Below the pieces are notes generated by a model. The model was not told the origin of the DNA. It made no database searches and saw only the letters and a list, made by a program, of their open reading frames with translations. From assembly GCA_002429115.1 (NCBI GenBank), contig DIYS01000001.1:1-64000 (forward strand): a stretch of 64,000 nt of DNA, given 5' to 3'. Shown here one piece after another: positions 55,323 through 64,000 of the stretch (the first letter of the stretch is position 1; the number at the start of each line of letters is the position of its first letter). The position numbers and the translations under genes were made by a program. The DNA is from Saccharicrinis sp. UBA6048 (GTDB taxonomy: Bacteria; Bacteroidota; Bacteroidia; Bacteroidales; Marinilabiliaceae).

Positions 55323-57014
55323 TTAACCGTTAACTTCAGATAAAGCTTCGGTTACGTTAATTGCATAATCCGCTAATTTCTCACACTCAGAAAACAGATC
55401 ATTAAAAATAATGCCTGCTTCATAAGTATAGACACCATTTTTAAAATTATCGAGATGCTCAACCTTCAATTGATTGCGATAATTATTGATTTCATCCTCT
55501 ATCTGTTGAGCTTTTGTCAAATGAATATCCTCATTTGTATCATTAAGGTTTGAGACCATAATATCCAAGGCTTCATCGACCAGCGAAAACATCAATTCTA
55601 ACTTATTCAAAATATCATCACTGAATTTCACTTTAGCATTGCGCATCCGGTTAATGGTCTTAGCCAGGTTATAGTTACAATCGCCAATGCTTTCCAGGTC
55701 ATCCACCAGTTTAAGCATCGAACGAACACGCTTACGGCCTAAATCACTCAATTTACCATGATTGACCTGTGCCAGGTAATTGGCAATTTCAACCTCAATG
55801 TTGTCACAAATACCTTCGTACTTTTCAATGCGGGCAAACTGCTTGCTAAACTTACTGTCTTTGTTCTGGTTCATTAATTTCTTAATAAAACCAAACATTT
55901 TTTTGCTATGCTTACCAAACGAGTGTACCTCTTTACGTGCCTGAAGAATGGACAGTTCCGAAGTCGATAACATACCGGTGGTAATAAACTTCAACCTGAA
56001 CTCTTCCTCTTCTATTTCAGAAGCTGGTACCATTTTAATAACTGCTTTATTAAACAGTGGCACAAACCATATAAATAGTAGTACATTAATTACATTGAAA
56101 GAAGTATGGAAAATAGATAAAGCCGTTGGAACGGCTGCTACTGATTCACTTGGTGAAACACCATTATGAGAAGTGATCAATTGATCAATGCCATTAACAA
56201 ACCATGGGAATACGGCCAACATCCACATCACACCAAATATATTAAATAGGAAGTGTACACGTGCGGCCCGTTTAGCTGATACATTACCCACCGCAGCGGC
56301 AATATTAGCTGTAATAGTGGTTCCAATGTTTTCTCCCATTACCATAGCTGCAGCCAGGTGGAACGGTATCCAGCCCTGGTTACACATCACAAATGTGAGT
56401 GCCATTGTAGCACTTGATGATTGAATTACCACTGTTAAAATCGTTCCTATAAACAGGAAAATAATGGTGGATCCAAAGCCCAGGTTGGTATAATGCTGCA
56501 GGAAGCTTAATATTTCCGGATTCTCCTTGATATTAGGTACCGAACCTTTTAAATACTCCAATCCTAAAAATAATAGCGCGAACCCAACTATAAACTCACC
56601 CCAGGAGCGGCGACTTGAATTCTTAGAAAAAATCAATGGCAAACCTAAACCTATCATTGGCAGGGCATAGGCACTAATCTTCACCTTAAATCCCAATAAG
56701 GTAATCATCCAGCCCGTAATGGTTGTACCAATATTGGCACCCATAATAACACCAATTGACTCAACAAGCGACATGAGGCCGGCATTTACAAAACTTACGA
56801 CCATCACTGTTGTTGCTGATGATGATTGAATGATAGCAGTCACCAAAAAGCCTGTAATAACACCAAAGAACCGATTTGATGTCATGGCCGACAAAATCTT
56901 ACGCATACGAGCACCGGCTACTTTTTGTAGCGCCTCGCTCATCATTTTCATCCCGAAAAGAAATAACCCTAATGATCCAATCAGGGTTAAAAGATCAAAT
57001 AATGAATAATTCAT
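55323..57014 (-). CDS. Na+/Pi cotransporter with C-terminal PhoU-like domain
   Basis: This 563-residue inner-membrane protein has about eight or more helices in two repeated halves, each with a QSSSAT motif (ITAIIQSSSATTVMVVSF and TVVIQSSSATMALTFV) typical of PNaS/NptA phosphate transporters. A C-terminal PhoU-like helical domain (about 370-563) may regulate transport. It would take up phosphate with sodium. The gene is monocistronic, with a terminator. Confidence 0.93.
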   Translation of the reverse strand: MNYSLFDLLTLIGSLGLFLFGMKMMSEALQKVAGARMRKILSAMTSNRFFGVITGFLVTAIIQSSSATTVMVVSFVNAGLMSLVESIGVIMGANIGTTITGWMITLLGFKVKISAYALPMIGLGLPLIFSKNSSRRSWGEFIVGFALLFLGLEYLKGSVPNIKENPEILSFLQHYTNLGFGSTIIFLFIGTILTVVIQSSSATMALTFVMCNQGWIPFHLAAAMVMGENIGTTITANIAAAVGNVSAKRAARVHFLFNIFGVMWMLAVFPWFVNGIDQLITSHNGVSPSESVAAVPTALSIFHTSFNVINVLLFIWFVPLFNKAVIKMVPASEIEEEEFRLKFITTGMLSTSELSILQARKEVHSFGKHSKKMFGFIKKLMNQNKDSKFSKQFARIEKYEGICDNIEVEIANYLAQVNHGKLSDLGRKRVRSMLKLVDDLESIGDCNYNLAKTINRMRNAKVKFSDDILNKLELMFSLVDEALDIMVSNLNDTNEDIHLTKAQQIEDEINNYRNQLKVEHLDNFKNGVYTYEAGIIFNDLFSECEKLADYAINVTEALSEVNG

Positions 57015-57631
57015 AATTACCAGTAATCAAAGAGGATATCTATCCCAAAAAATTATTATTTCCCGACATTAAAATTCGATGCCAAAGATGTCACTTTTTT
57101 TCTAGCTGGTAATAATTAGTTAAGAATTAATTAACTATTTTTTAATATTGAAGATGAGAAATGAAAGCATCTTTGAAATATTGATTGATACCAAAATAAA
57201 ATGATTGATTCCAGCACAAAATTCTTATTAAAATTGTACTAAAATCAATCATTTTATCAATACATCACTTTGGGTGTTCAACTAAGAACTAAAAGTGTGA
57301 TCAACGATAAAACTAAAACCTGAAAAATTAAGAACCTGATAGGTACATCAATCATTCTTAAGCGGTCTCTTAAGGTAAGTAAATGTCGCGCTATTGCAGC
57401 CATTTCAATAAAATTTGGGTTGACACAATGTCAACAGTTAGGATTATGTTGTTTATTACTCTATTGCAAGACGCAAATTAATACAAATTGGTTGCGTTAT
57501 CAATAATGATTTTTATCACTCGTAATAGTATCCTATTAAATTTCCAGTTATGGTATTACTTTCATCTCATCGTAAAATTAATCACCAAATGATTTGAGAA
57601 TAAAGAGCAAATTATCTTTATTTGTAACGCA
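57015..57631. other. intergenic, upstream of the methionine leader
   Basis: This AT-rich stretch includes a perfect inverted repeat at 57419-57435 (GTTGACA-caa-TGTCAAC), a possible operator, and the leader promoter at 57593-57624. No gene was seen. Confidence 0.5.
57593..57624 (+). promoter_or_regulatory. likely promoter of the Met leader/metY transcript
   Basis: TTTG (57593-57596), a 20-base spacer, and TTTATTTG (57617-57624; one mismatch to TAnnTTTG) fit the Bacteroidota consensus. The start would be about 57628, within 4 bases of the leader ATG at 57632, so the leader mRNA may be leaderless or nearly so. Confidence 0.5.
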
Positions 57632-57733
57632 ATGAAAGCAAATTTATTTCATATCGCTTCTACTTCTATTAATGAAAATATTCTGAACCAGAATATTTCT
57701 CATATGATGATGTGCATGATGATGACACGTTAA
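57632..57733 (+). CDS. Met-rich leader peptide (33 aa), probable attenuator
   Basis: ATG to TAA gives MKANLFHIASTSINENILNQ, then NISHMMMCMMMTR, so six Met and one Cys codon crowd the last ten codons. It ends 104 bases before metY, which makes homocysteine for methionine synthesis. The stop codon overlaps a GACAC-gttaa-GTGTC hairpin. This is the classic arrangement of ribosome-mediated attenuation: low charged Met-tRNA would stall ribosomes at the Met run and change downstream folding. It was not seen to be annotated before, but that could not be checked. Confidence 0.75.
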   Translation: MKANLFHIASTSINENILNQNISHMMMCMMMTR

Positions 57734-57821
57734 GTGTCCTGACGCATCGTATCTGATAATAAAAAACATAGTACAGACCGGTGCGTCGAGCACGGGTAGA
57801 GGTTAAGAAAGAACATTAACC
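57722..57821 (+). promoter_or_regulatory. alternative RNA structures between leader and metY
   Basis: Competing stems are GACAC/GTGTC overlapping the leader stop, GACGCATCG (57741-57749)/CGGTGCGTC (57779-57787, one G-U pair), a short GTGC/GCAC stem, and GGTTAA/TTAACC at 57801-57821 just before the metY start. There is no T run after any of them, so control of translation start or Rho-dependent ending is more likely than intrinsic termination. Confidence 0.55.
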
Positions 57822-57825
57822 ATAA

Positions 57826-59133
<1,308 letters not shown>

Positions 59134-59149
59134 ATCAATCTCAGGTTAT

Positions 59150-59186
59150 CAGACCATTCTGTATTAAAAAAATATTGAATGGTCTG
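59150..59186 (+). terminator. terminator of metY
   Basis: CAGACCATTC and GAATGGTCTG form a ten-base perfect stem with a 17-base loop, followed by TTTATTG. Confidence 0.88.
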
Positions 59187-59263
59187 TTTATTGCCTTATT
59201 TTTATGGCGCAAAACAAAATTGACCACCGGACAATATTTCATTGTTCGAATAAAAAGATAACC

Positions 59264-60460
59264 ATGAAACAAAAACTAAACATCGGTCTGTTCGGCTTTG
59301 GTGTGGTAGGGCAAGGGCTTTACGAAGTGCTTAAAACCAGTCCTGCTTTTGATACCGAAATATCAAAAATATGTGTTAAGAATAAGAAAGAGCGATCACT
59401 ACCGGAAGAGTTCTTTTGCTACCAACCGGATGATATTTTAAATGATCCGAACATAAACACCGTTGTTGAGCTGATTGACAATGCGGAAGAAGCCTATAAA
59501 ATTGTGAAGAAAGCGCTTCAGAATGGTAAGCATGTTGTTTCGGCCAATAAGAAGATGCTGGCAGAGAATCTTCCTGAAATGATTCAGCTACAGAAAGAAA
59601 ACAAGGTGTCTCTGCTTTATGAAGCATCGGCATGTGGCAGTATTCCGGTCATTCGAAACCTGGAAGAGTACTACGACAATGATTTATTACTATCGGTGAC
59701 GGGCATTTTGAATGGTTCGTCCAATTATATCCTTTCTAAAATATTTGACCATAATCAATCGTACGATGCCGCTTTGAAAGATGCGCAGGATCTCGGCTTT
59801 GCCGAGAGTGATCCAACCTTTGATGTGGAAGGATTTGATTCATTATTTAAGTTGATCATCTTAACCTTGCATAGTTTCGGATCAATTATCGACCCGAATG
59901 ATGTATTGACCTATGGTATCTCAAATATTTCGGATTTTGATATTCAATACGCCCGCGAAAAACGCTATAAAATTAAGCTGGTAGGACAAGTGGAACGCCT
60001 TGAAGGTAATAAGATCACCTTATTTGTTCTGCCACGATTTGTTCGTAAAGACAAATACATTTACAGCGTTGAAGATGAATTTAATGGTGTAGTAATTAAG
60101 GGTAAGGCCTACGACAAACAGTTTATGTTTGGAAAAGGAGCAGGTGCACATCCAACCGGATCAGCCGTTTTGTCTGACATAACAGCGCTGGCTCACAATT
60201 ACGCCTATGAGTACAAGAAAATGAAATATGCCGATAACTTTGAATATTCAAAGGAGCATAAAGTTGAATTGTACCTTCGTTATAAGGATGAAACAGTGCT
60301 TGAGAAATTTAGTTTTGAGTCTATTACTGAGGAATACAAAGGCCCTGAATACAATTACAAAATTGGTTATATCAGATTAGCCGACCTGCTCAGAATTAAA
60401 GATGAATTACGCGACCTGGATATCTTTATGAGTATTACCGGTGCGTCGTTGAACTATTAA
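59264..60460 (+). CDS. hom: homoserine dehydrogenase
   Basis: This 398-residue enzyme reduces aspartate semialdehyde to homoserine, the common precursor of methionine and threonine and the substrate source for metY. It has the NAD(P)-binding GLFGFGVVGQG (8-18), the core ISANKKMLAENLPEMI-type and GILNGSSNYILSKIF motifs, and DPTFDVEGFDS. The ATG at 59264 is preferred over the upstream in-frame start at 59204, which would place 20 non-conserved residues before the nucleotide-binding loop. Control may be separate from metY because of the intervening terminator. Confidence 0.95.
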   Translation: MKQKLNIGLFGFGVVGQGLYEVLKTSPAFDTEISKICVKNKKERSLPEEFFCYQPDDILNDPNINTVVELIDNAEEAYKIVKKALQNGKHVVSANKKMLAENLPEMIQLQKENKVSLLYEASACGSIPVIRNLEEYYDNDLLLSVTGILNGSSNYILSKIFDHNQSYDAALKDAQDLGFAESDPTFDVEGFDSLFKLIILTLHSFGSIIDPNDVLTYGISNISDFDIQYAREKRYKIKLVGQVERLEGNKITLFVLPRFVRKDKYIYSVEDEFNGVVIKGKAYDKQFMFGKGAGAHPTGSAVLSDITALAHNYAYEYKKMKYADNFEYSKEHKVELYLRYKDETVLEKFSFESITEEYKGPEYNYKIGYIRLADLLRIKDELRDLDIFMSITGASLNY

Positions 60461-60486
60461 AAATACGCGTTTTAATAGCACTATAA

Positions 60487-60527
60487 AAATACCTTTTCTA
60501 AAGTTTGATGCTTTGGAAAAGGTATTT
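60487..60527 (+). terminator. terminator of hom
   Basis: AAATACCTTTTC-t-AAAG pairs with CTTT-g-GAAAAGGTATTT around a seven-base loop, followed by CTATTTT. Confidence 0.85.
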
Positions 60528-60582
60528 CTATTTTACATTTATAGTTCGCTGCGAAATTAATCAAGAATAAAAGAAACTCTAT

Positions 60583-61140
60583 ATGAATAACTACCAAATT
60601 AAGAAAGACCACCTGACAAGCACGTGGTCGGGCGGAACAACAACCGAACTATATATTTATCCAGAAAACTCCAACTATAAAAACGGCGATTTCCTTTTCA
60701 GGATTTCAAGTGCGACGGTAGAAATTGAAGAATCAGCATTTACTCCATTGCCGGGAGTTGAACGAATACTTATGGTATTGGATGGACAGATGAAACTGGA
60801 GCATGAAAATCAGCATACCAAAGTTTTAAAACCATTGGATACAGATCAGTTTCAAGGCGAATGGACAACCCTATCGAAAGGCAAATGCACAGATTTTAAC
60901 CTGATGTGCAAATCAGGCACCAAAGGCAAAGTAAGAGGGTATAATGTATCTGAAAATACCGAAACGAAACTTGATATGGATGGTAAGATGAATTTCATTT
61001 TTCTGTACAAAGGATCAATCGAAATGAACGGGGCCAGACTATGCGATGGTGATTTGCTCATTCTGGAAGCCCCTTACTTAAATACTACGCTGAAAGCCAT
61101 ACAGAAGAGCAAATTTGCGATGGTGAATATAGCGGAGTGA
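60583..61140 (+). CDS. HutD/Ves-family protein
   Basis: This 185-residue cytosolic bicupin-type protein has the family motifs TSTWSGGTTTELYIYPE, RISSATVEIEESAFTPLPGV and ERILMVLDGQMKLEHENQ near the N-terminus, and DLLILEAPYL near the C-terminus. HutD/Ves proteins are linked to histidine use or cold stress but have no established enzymatic activity. No hut gene is nearby. Confidence 0.9.
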   Translation: MNNYQIKKDHLTSTWSGGTTTELYIYPENSNYKNGDFLFRISSATVEIEESAFTPLPGVERILMVLDGQMKLEHENQHTKVLKPLDTDQFQGEWTTLSKGKCTDFNLMCKSGTKGKVRGYNVSENTETKLDMDGKMNFIFLYKGSIEMNGARLCDGDLLILEAPYLNTTLKAIQKSKFAMVNIAE

Positions 61141-61319
61141 AACCTGATGCTTTTTAAATTAATCGCATAAAACCAATAATAGCGCGGCTTTCAATCTCAT
61201 AAAAGGAATTTTATTACCCCTTAATTTCACTAAAGCACAACTAAAGAGCTATATAAATGAATTTGTACAAACAATAATACATTACTTGATTAATAATAAA
61301 AATATATTAATTTTATCAT

Positions 61320-61364
61320 GCCCTATATGAATTGCTATTATTATGTAGCGGTCATTCATAGGGC
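61320..61364 (+). promoter_or_regulatory. bulged hairpin upstream of the helical-protein gene
   Basis: GCCCTAT-(at)-GAAT pairs with ATTC-ATAGGGC around a 21-base loop. Eight T lie 10 bases beyond, so it might also end read-through transcripts from the HutD gene. It lies in the 5' leader region of the next gene. Confidence 0.45.
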
Positions 61365-61403
61365 AAATAAAATTTTTTTTAACCAACAAAATTCAATGTA
61401 AGT

Positions 61404-61865
61404 ATGATTGACAACTATGAATTTCAGATTGACCCTGCTGATTTACAAGAAGTAAAAAATGCAATTAATGTCATTAACGAAAAGTTAGTACCATTATTAA
61501 TCGCCCTAACGCCGGAAGAGCGTAGAGAACTAGCCAAAATGGGCGATAAAACAACGGCATTTGTTACCAAGGCCGTTGAGTATATGCAAGAATTTCCTGA
61601 ATTGGTACCAAAGTACGTAGAGAGCGAACCGGCAAAAATTGACCTGGCAGCTGTACAAACAATTTTACCACTCAACAGCCAGTTCACCAAGTTTGAAGAG
61701 ATGACAGCGGATTCTTCCATGTTATCGGGCAGCGAGGCCTATGGTGCCGCACTATCGTTTTACAACTCAGTAAAACTACAAGCCAAAGAAAATGTGCCCG
61801 GCGCTAAAAATGTGTATGAGGATTTAAAAACACGCTTTCCTGGCAGATCTAGAAGAAGAGAGTAA
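61404..61865 (+). CDS. helical hypothetical protein directly before array C
   Basis: This 153-residue cytosolic protein is predicted to be helical, with long helices around residues 10-75 (LQEVKNAINVINEKLVPLLI, TPEERRELAKMGDKTTAFVT) and 90-145, and a basic tail (PGRSRRRE). I do not recognise a named family. Its stop codon is only 8 bases from the first recognisable 21-nt unit of array C, and the first units of that array fold into its terminator, so gene and array are physically tied together. Compare the other two small helical genes beside 21-nt arrays. Confidence 0.8.
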   Translation: MIDNYEFQIDPADLQEVKNAINVINEKLVPLLIALTPEERRELAKMGDKTTAFVTKAVEYMQEFPELVPKYVESEPAKIDLAAVQTILPLNSQFTKFEEMTADSSMLSGSEAYGAALSFYNSVKLQAKENVPGAKNVYEDLKTRFPGRSRRRE

Positions 61866-61873
61866 AATGCCAC

Positions 61874-62110
61874 TTGGAAATAGAAAAATACTATAAAAAG
61901 AATCAAAAAAGGGTTTCTGAGAAGGAAATTTGGTACTCAGAAACCCTTTTTTCTATTTCAGAGAACCAAAATTGCTATTCTGATACCCATTTTTCTATTT
62001 CTGAATAGCAAATTTCCTATCTGGAAATACCTTTTTCCTTCTCTGAGTACCAAAAAGGTATCTCAGAAAGGCATTTTAGTAGTTCGGAGAATATAAAAGG
62101 TATATGAAAG
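61874..62110. repeat. array C: degenerate tandem repeat, exact 21-nt period
   Basis: TCTGA, or its reverse complement TCAGA, or a close variant sits at 61874, 61916, 61937, 61958, 61979, 62000, 62042, 62063 and 62084, all on a 21-nt grid (one unit is shifted by one base at 62020). Each unit has the rough form TCTGA-x-TACC-(A or T run)-CTA, with TACC/GGTA and AAA/TTT words swapped between units. About 11 units are present. The adjacent units at 61911-61946 are inverted complements and form the terminator below. Confidence 0.85.
61905..61952 (+). terminator. terminator built from array C units
   Basis: AAAAAAGGGTTTCTGAG (61905-61921) pairs perfectly over 17 bases with CTCAGAAACCCTTTTTT (61936-61952). 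The loop is 14 bases and the T run completes an intrinsic terminator for the helical-protein gene. Confidence 0.9.
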
Positions 62111-62332
62111 TAGGAAATTAGTTAATACAAAACGATGTATATGGACAAAAATATACATTTATAAGAGTGTTAGCGGGCATTAAGATTTGTAACCGTGCAA
62201 AGAAAAAAACAAAAAGTGCAGCAATTTAGAAATTAAAAACCCTTACCTCTTAAACAAGAGATAAGGGCAAACCATAAGTTTAATCCGTGGTTAGAAAGAT
62301 AAGAGCCTCTATCCACAAAAATGCAAATTAAC

Positions 62333-63847
62333 ATGAATAAGTTTAGAATTCTTATTGTCGCTATTATTTTTAGCGGAAAACTTCTTACTGGATGTGAAGA
62401 TTCAGTAGATGAAATTAATCCTGTTTCTCAAAATCAAGAGTTTGAGCAAAATGCTTCTGATGTTTCAGTTGAAAATGGATATCTCAATTTTCAATCCCAA
62501 GAGGTATTCAATGATTACTTTGAGAAGATTGAAAGTGCGTTAAATAGTGACAATGTATTAAAAAGCTCAACTGCTAAAATAATCAACGTAGATGGTTTTG
62601 TTTCATTAGCTGAAAGAGTTAAAAGTAGAAGTCAACTAAAAAGTAGTGATACATCTGAAGAAGATGTAACTCAAGAGATGGTTGATGAATTAATACCTGT
62701 AGAACCAATGCATTATCTTCTTGATACCATAAGTAGGGTAAAGGTAGGTGACGATATTTATCAAATAACTCCTTTCGGTTCTTTTATTTATCAAAAAGAA
62801 TATAAGGACGAGTTTGACTCCTTAATTGTTACTTTTCCCGAAAAATTATTTGATTTCTCAAATCAGATTGATAGTGTTACGTATATGTATGGAAACATTA
62901 AACTAATAGATACTTATCAGCATTTGAAAAATCAATACTTTGATGAAAATGTTTTTCTTGGTAGTATTACTGATGATGATGAAAATGTAGTTCAGAGTAG
63001 TTTGAAAAGTGCAAATAATAAAATTGATTCTAAATTAACTAGTAAATATGGTTTGAGTACACATAAAGTTAATGGTAATATATGGCATAATAACCGTCGT
63101 AGCAATTACTTTGACAGTAATACAAGAGTAAGAGCTAGATTATATAACTATAATTGGGGTGTTTACAGAGGTGCTGGGTTTACATGTAAGTTTCAAAAGA
63201 AAAAGAAGAAAACTATAACAGTACGAAAATATGGTTTCTTTGGTCCTAAAAGAAAAATAACCTTATATAGGTATTGGTCTTCAACAATTAATTCAGAAAT
63301 GGTTATTGGGATGGACTATTTTGAAGGTTATACTGAATATACAAATTTTGGTCTTTCTGTAGATAATAATGGTTTTCCAATAAATTACAATCACCATAGA
63401 ATATTTGCTAACGGAGTGGCAAAAATAGTAAAAAAGGGTACTAATGAATTGTTTAGCGAGGTAAGAGGATGGGCGAATCGAGGGTGGCTATTTGATACCA
63501 AAATGGAATTTAATATTCAAGGTAACGATGTGAACCTTCTACGGAAAGCTTATGATGCAGGTAATGATGCAATAGTTTTGGAAGTGCGCAGTCAAGTATA
63601 CAATACTATACAAAGTGCTGCTCCCACAAGATATGTAAAACGTGATGAGAAACTCTATCCGAATAGAAAATGGGTAACTTATTGGGGTGTAAATAAATAT
63701 TATAACAGAAGTTACATAAAAGTTTCTTTAGGTTTGCCAGCATTTGGATTCCCAGTTGCTCCTAATAAATTTCATGTAAAAGAAGTTTATATTTTTGGGG
63801 CTGCAAAATATAATGGTAAATGGGAAGGCGTTAGATTACATTTTTAA
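62333..63847 (+). CDS. AT-rich lipoprotein, function unknown
   Basis: From the ATG at 62333 (MNKFRILIVAIIFSGKLLTGC), the 504-residue product has a lipobox leader. The N-terminal half is acidic and Ser-rich, and the C-terminal half has basic, aromatic, beta-like stretches such as KFQKKKKKTITVRKYGFFGP and NVLIRSQVYNTIQ-like segments. It is markedly more AT-rich and differently coded than most neighbours, which suggests recent gain. No domain was recognised. It could be a surface toxin-like or adhesin-like protein, but nothing supports one over another. Confidence 0.75.
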   Translation: MNKFRILIVAIIFSGKLLTGCEDSVDEINPVSQNQEFEQNASDVSVENGYLNFQSQEVFNDYFEKIESALNSDNVLKSSTAKIINVDGFVSLAERVKSRSQLKSSDTSEEDVTQEMVDELIPVEPMHYLLDTISRVKVGDDIYQITPFGSFIYQKEYKDEFDSLIVTFPEKLFDFSNQIDSVTYMYGNIKLIDTYQHLKNQYFDENVFLGSITDDDENVVQSSLKSANNKIDSKLTSKYGLSTHKVNGNIWHNNRRSNYFDSNTRVRARLYNYNWGVYRGAGFTCKFQKKKKKTITVRKYGFFGPKRKITLYRYWSSTINSEMVIGMDYFEGYTEYTNFGLSVDNNGFPINYNHHRIFANGVAKIVKKGTNELFSEVRGWANRGWLFDTKMEFNIQGNDVNLLRKAYDAGNDAIVLEVRSQVYNTIQSAAPTRYVKRDEKLYPNRKWVTYWGVNKYYNRSYIKVSLGLPAFGFPVAPNKFHVKEVYIFGAAKYNGKWEGVRLHF

Positions 63848-63857
63848 CATATAACAA

Positions 63858-63891
63858 AAGTCAGATAAGGTAAACTTGCCTTATCTGGCTT
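63858..63891 (+). terminator. stem-loop after the AT-rich lipoprotein gene
   Basis: AAG-x-CAGATAAGG and CCTTATCTG-x-CTT pair around an eight-base loop. There is no good T run on the plus strand, so termination strength is uncertain. Confidence 0.6.
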
Positions 63892-63904
63892 AAAACCACA
63901 TTTC

Positions 63905-64000
63905 GTGAGAAAATTAATATTATTGAGTCTCTGCACACTGACAATGACACATGTGTCTGCTCAAGAAAAGAATAAAATTCATTTAAAGCTTATACAACCC
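63905..64000 (+). CDS. start of a secreted protein, cut by window edge
   Basis: A GTG at 63905 opens MRKLILLSLCTLTMTHVSAQ, a clear signal peptide with an AQ cleavage site, followed by EKNKIHLKLIQP to the window end. The frame is open throughout. Only the leader and 12 mature residues are visible, so no function can be given. It lies 57 bases after the lipoprotein stop. Confidence 0.6.
   Translation, partial: MRKLILLSLCTLTMTHVSAQEKNKIHLKLIQP

Noticed and set aside
57419..57435. GTTGACA-caa-TGTCAAC as the metY operator
   Set aside because: It lies about 170 bases upstream of the likely promoter, too far for a clear role, so it is not given a separate feature.
61874..62110. CRISPR array
   Set aside because: No constant repeat with unique spacers, period far too short, no cas genes in the window.
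61404..62110. Tandem interspaced guide RNA (TIGR-Tas) system
   Set aside because: The neighbouring protein shows no recognisable Nop-like or nuclease domain, and units lack the two-spacer pattern. Left only as something to compare.

Overview
The window looks like a Bacteroidota chromosome, probably a marine or anaerobic Marinilabiliales-type relative. This rests on family-level recognition, not on a database match. Signs are a type IX secretion protein (PorZ-like) with a T9SS C-terminal sorting domain, a FecI-type sigma factor with FecR, an STN-domain outer-membrane protein, SIMPL, imelysin and DUF5777-type barrel proteins, many lipobox leaders, AT-rich intergenic DNA, TAnnTTTG -7 promoter boxes, and few Shine-Dalgarno sequences.

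Layout. 0-2.4 kb: a frameshifted SMC/OLD-like ATPase cut by the left edge, a small helical protein, and a 21-nt-period repeat array. 2.7-10 kb: a CoA-transferase, a lipoprotein, a DMT exporter, and a large TerB/FHA-like/ABC fusion. 10-18.7 kb: rdgB, porZ and a large membrane-anchored propeller protein, then an oxidoreductase, a GNAT-like protein and SIMPL. 18.9-25.3 kb: a Cys-rich lipoprotein, then a sigma/FecR/STN locus whose outer-membrane partner carries LA_2272-type surface repeats, an LpxL-like acyltransferase and a second LA_2272-type protein. 25.4-30 kb: an AI-2E-type permease and a TonB receptor with a His-rich partner. 30.2-31.6 kb: a 47-codon ORF, a second 21-nt array and a helical protein. 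31.6-42.2 kb: a ten-gene minus-strand cluster with two porins, imelysin, di-heme oxidoreductase, two c-type cytochrome lipoproteins, DUF5777, a double RidA/chorismatase-like protein, DAHP synthase and a possible FMN-binding lipoprotein-like protein. 42.5-48.4 kb: M3 peptidase, lipA-lipB, recJ. 49-55 kb: a type I secretion-like ABC/HlyD/TolC operon, then a hemerythrin-like protein with a LuxR-type regulator. 55-61.1 kb: Na/Pi cotransporter, a Met-rich leader peptide before metY, hom, and a HutD/Ves protein. 61.4-64 kb: a helical protein with a third 21-nt array, an AT-rich lipoprotein, and the start of a secreted protein.

The strongest unexplained signals are these. (1) Three arrays with an exact 21-nt period (about 1.6, 30.6 and 61.9 kb), each beside a small, helical, unrecognised protein gene. 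(2) A probable methionine attenuator: a 33-codon leader ending in six Met and one Cys codon before metY. (3) The cluster that links imelysin/di-heme/cytochrome/porin functions to DAHP synthase and a chorismatase-like protein. (4) Two copies of a roughly 266-bp MITE-like element. All homology statements come from reading the sequence; no searches were run.
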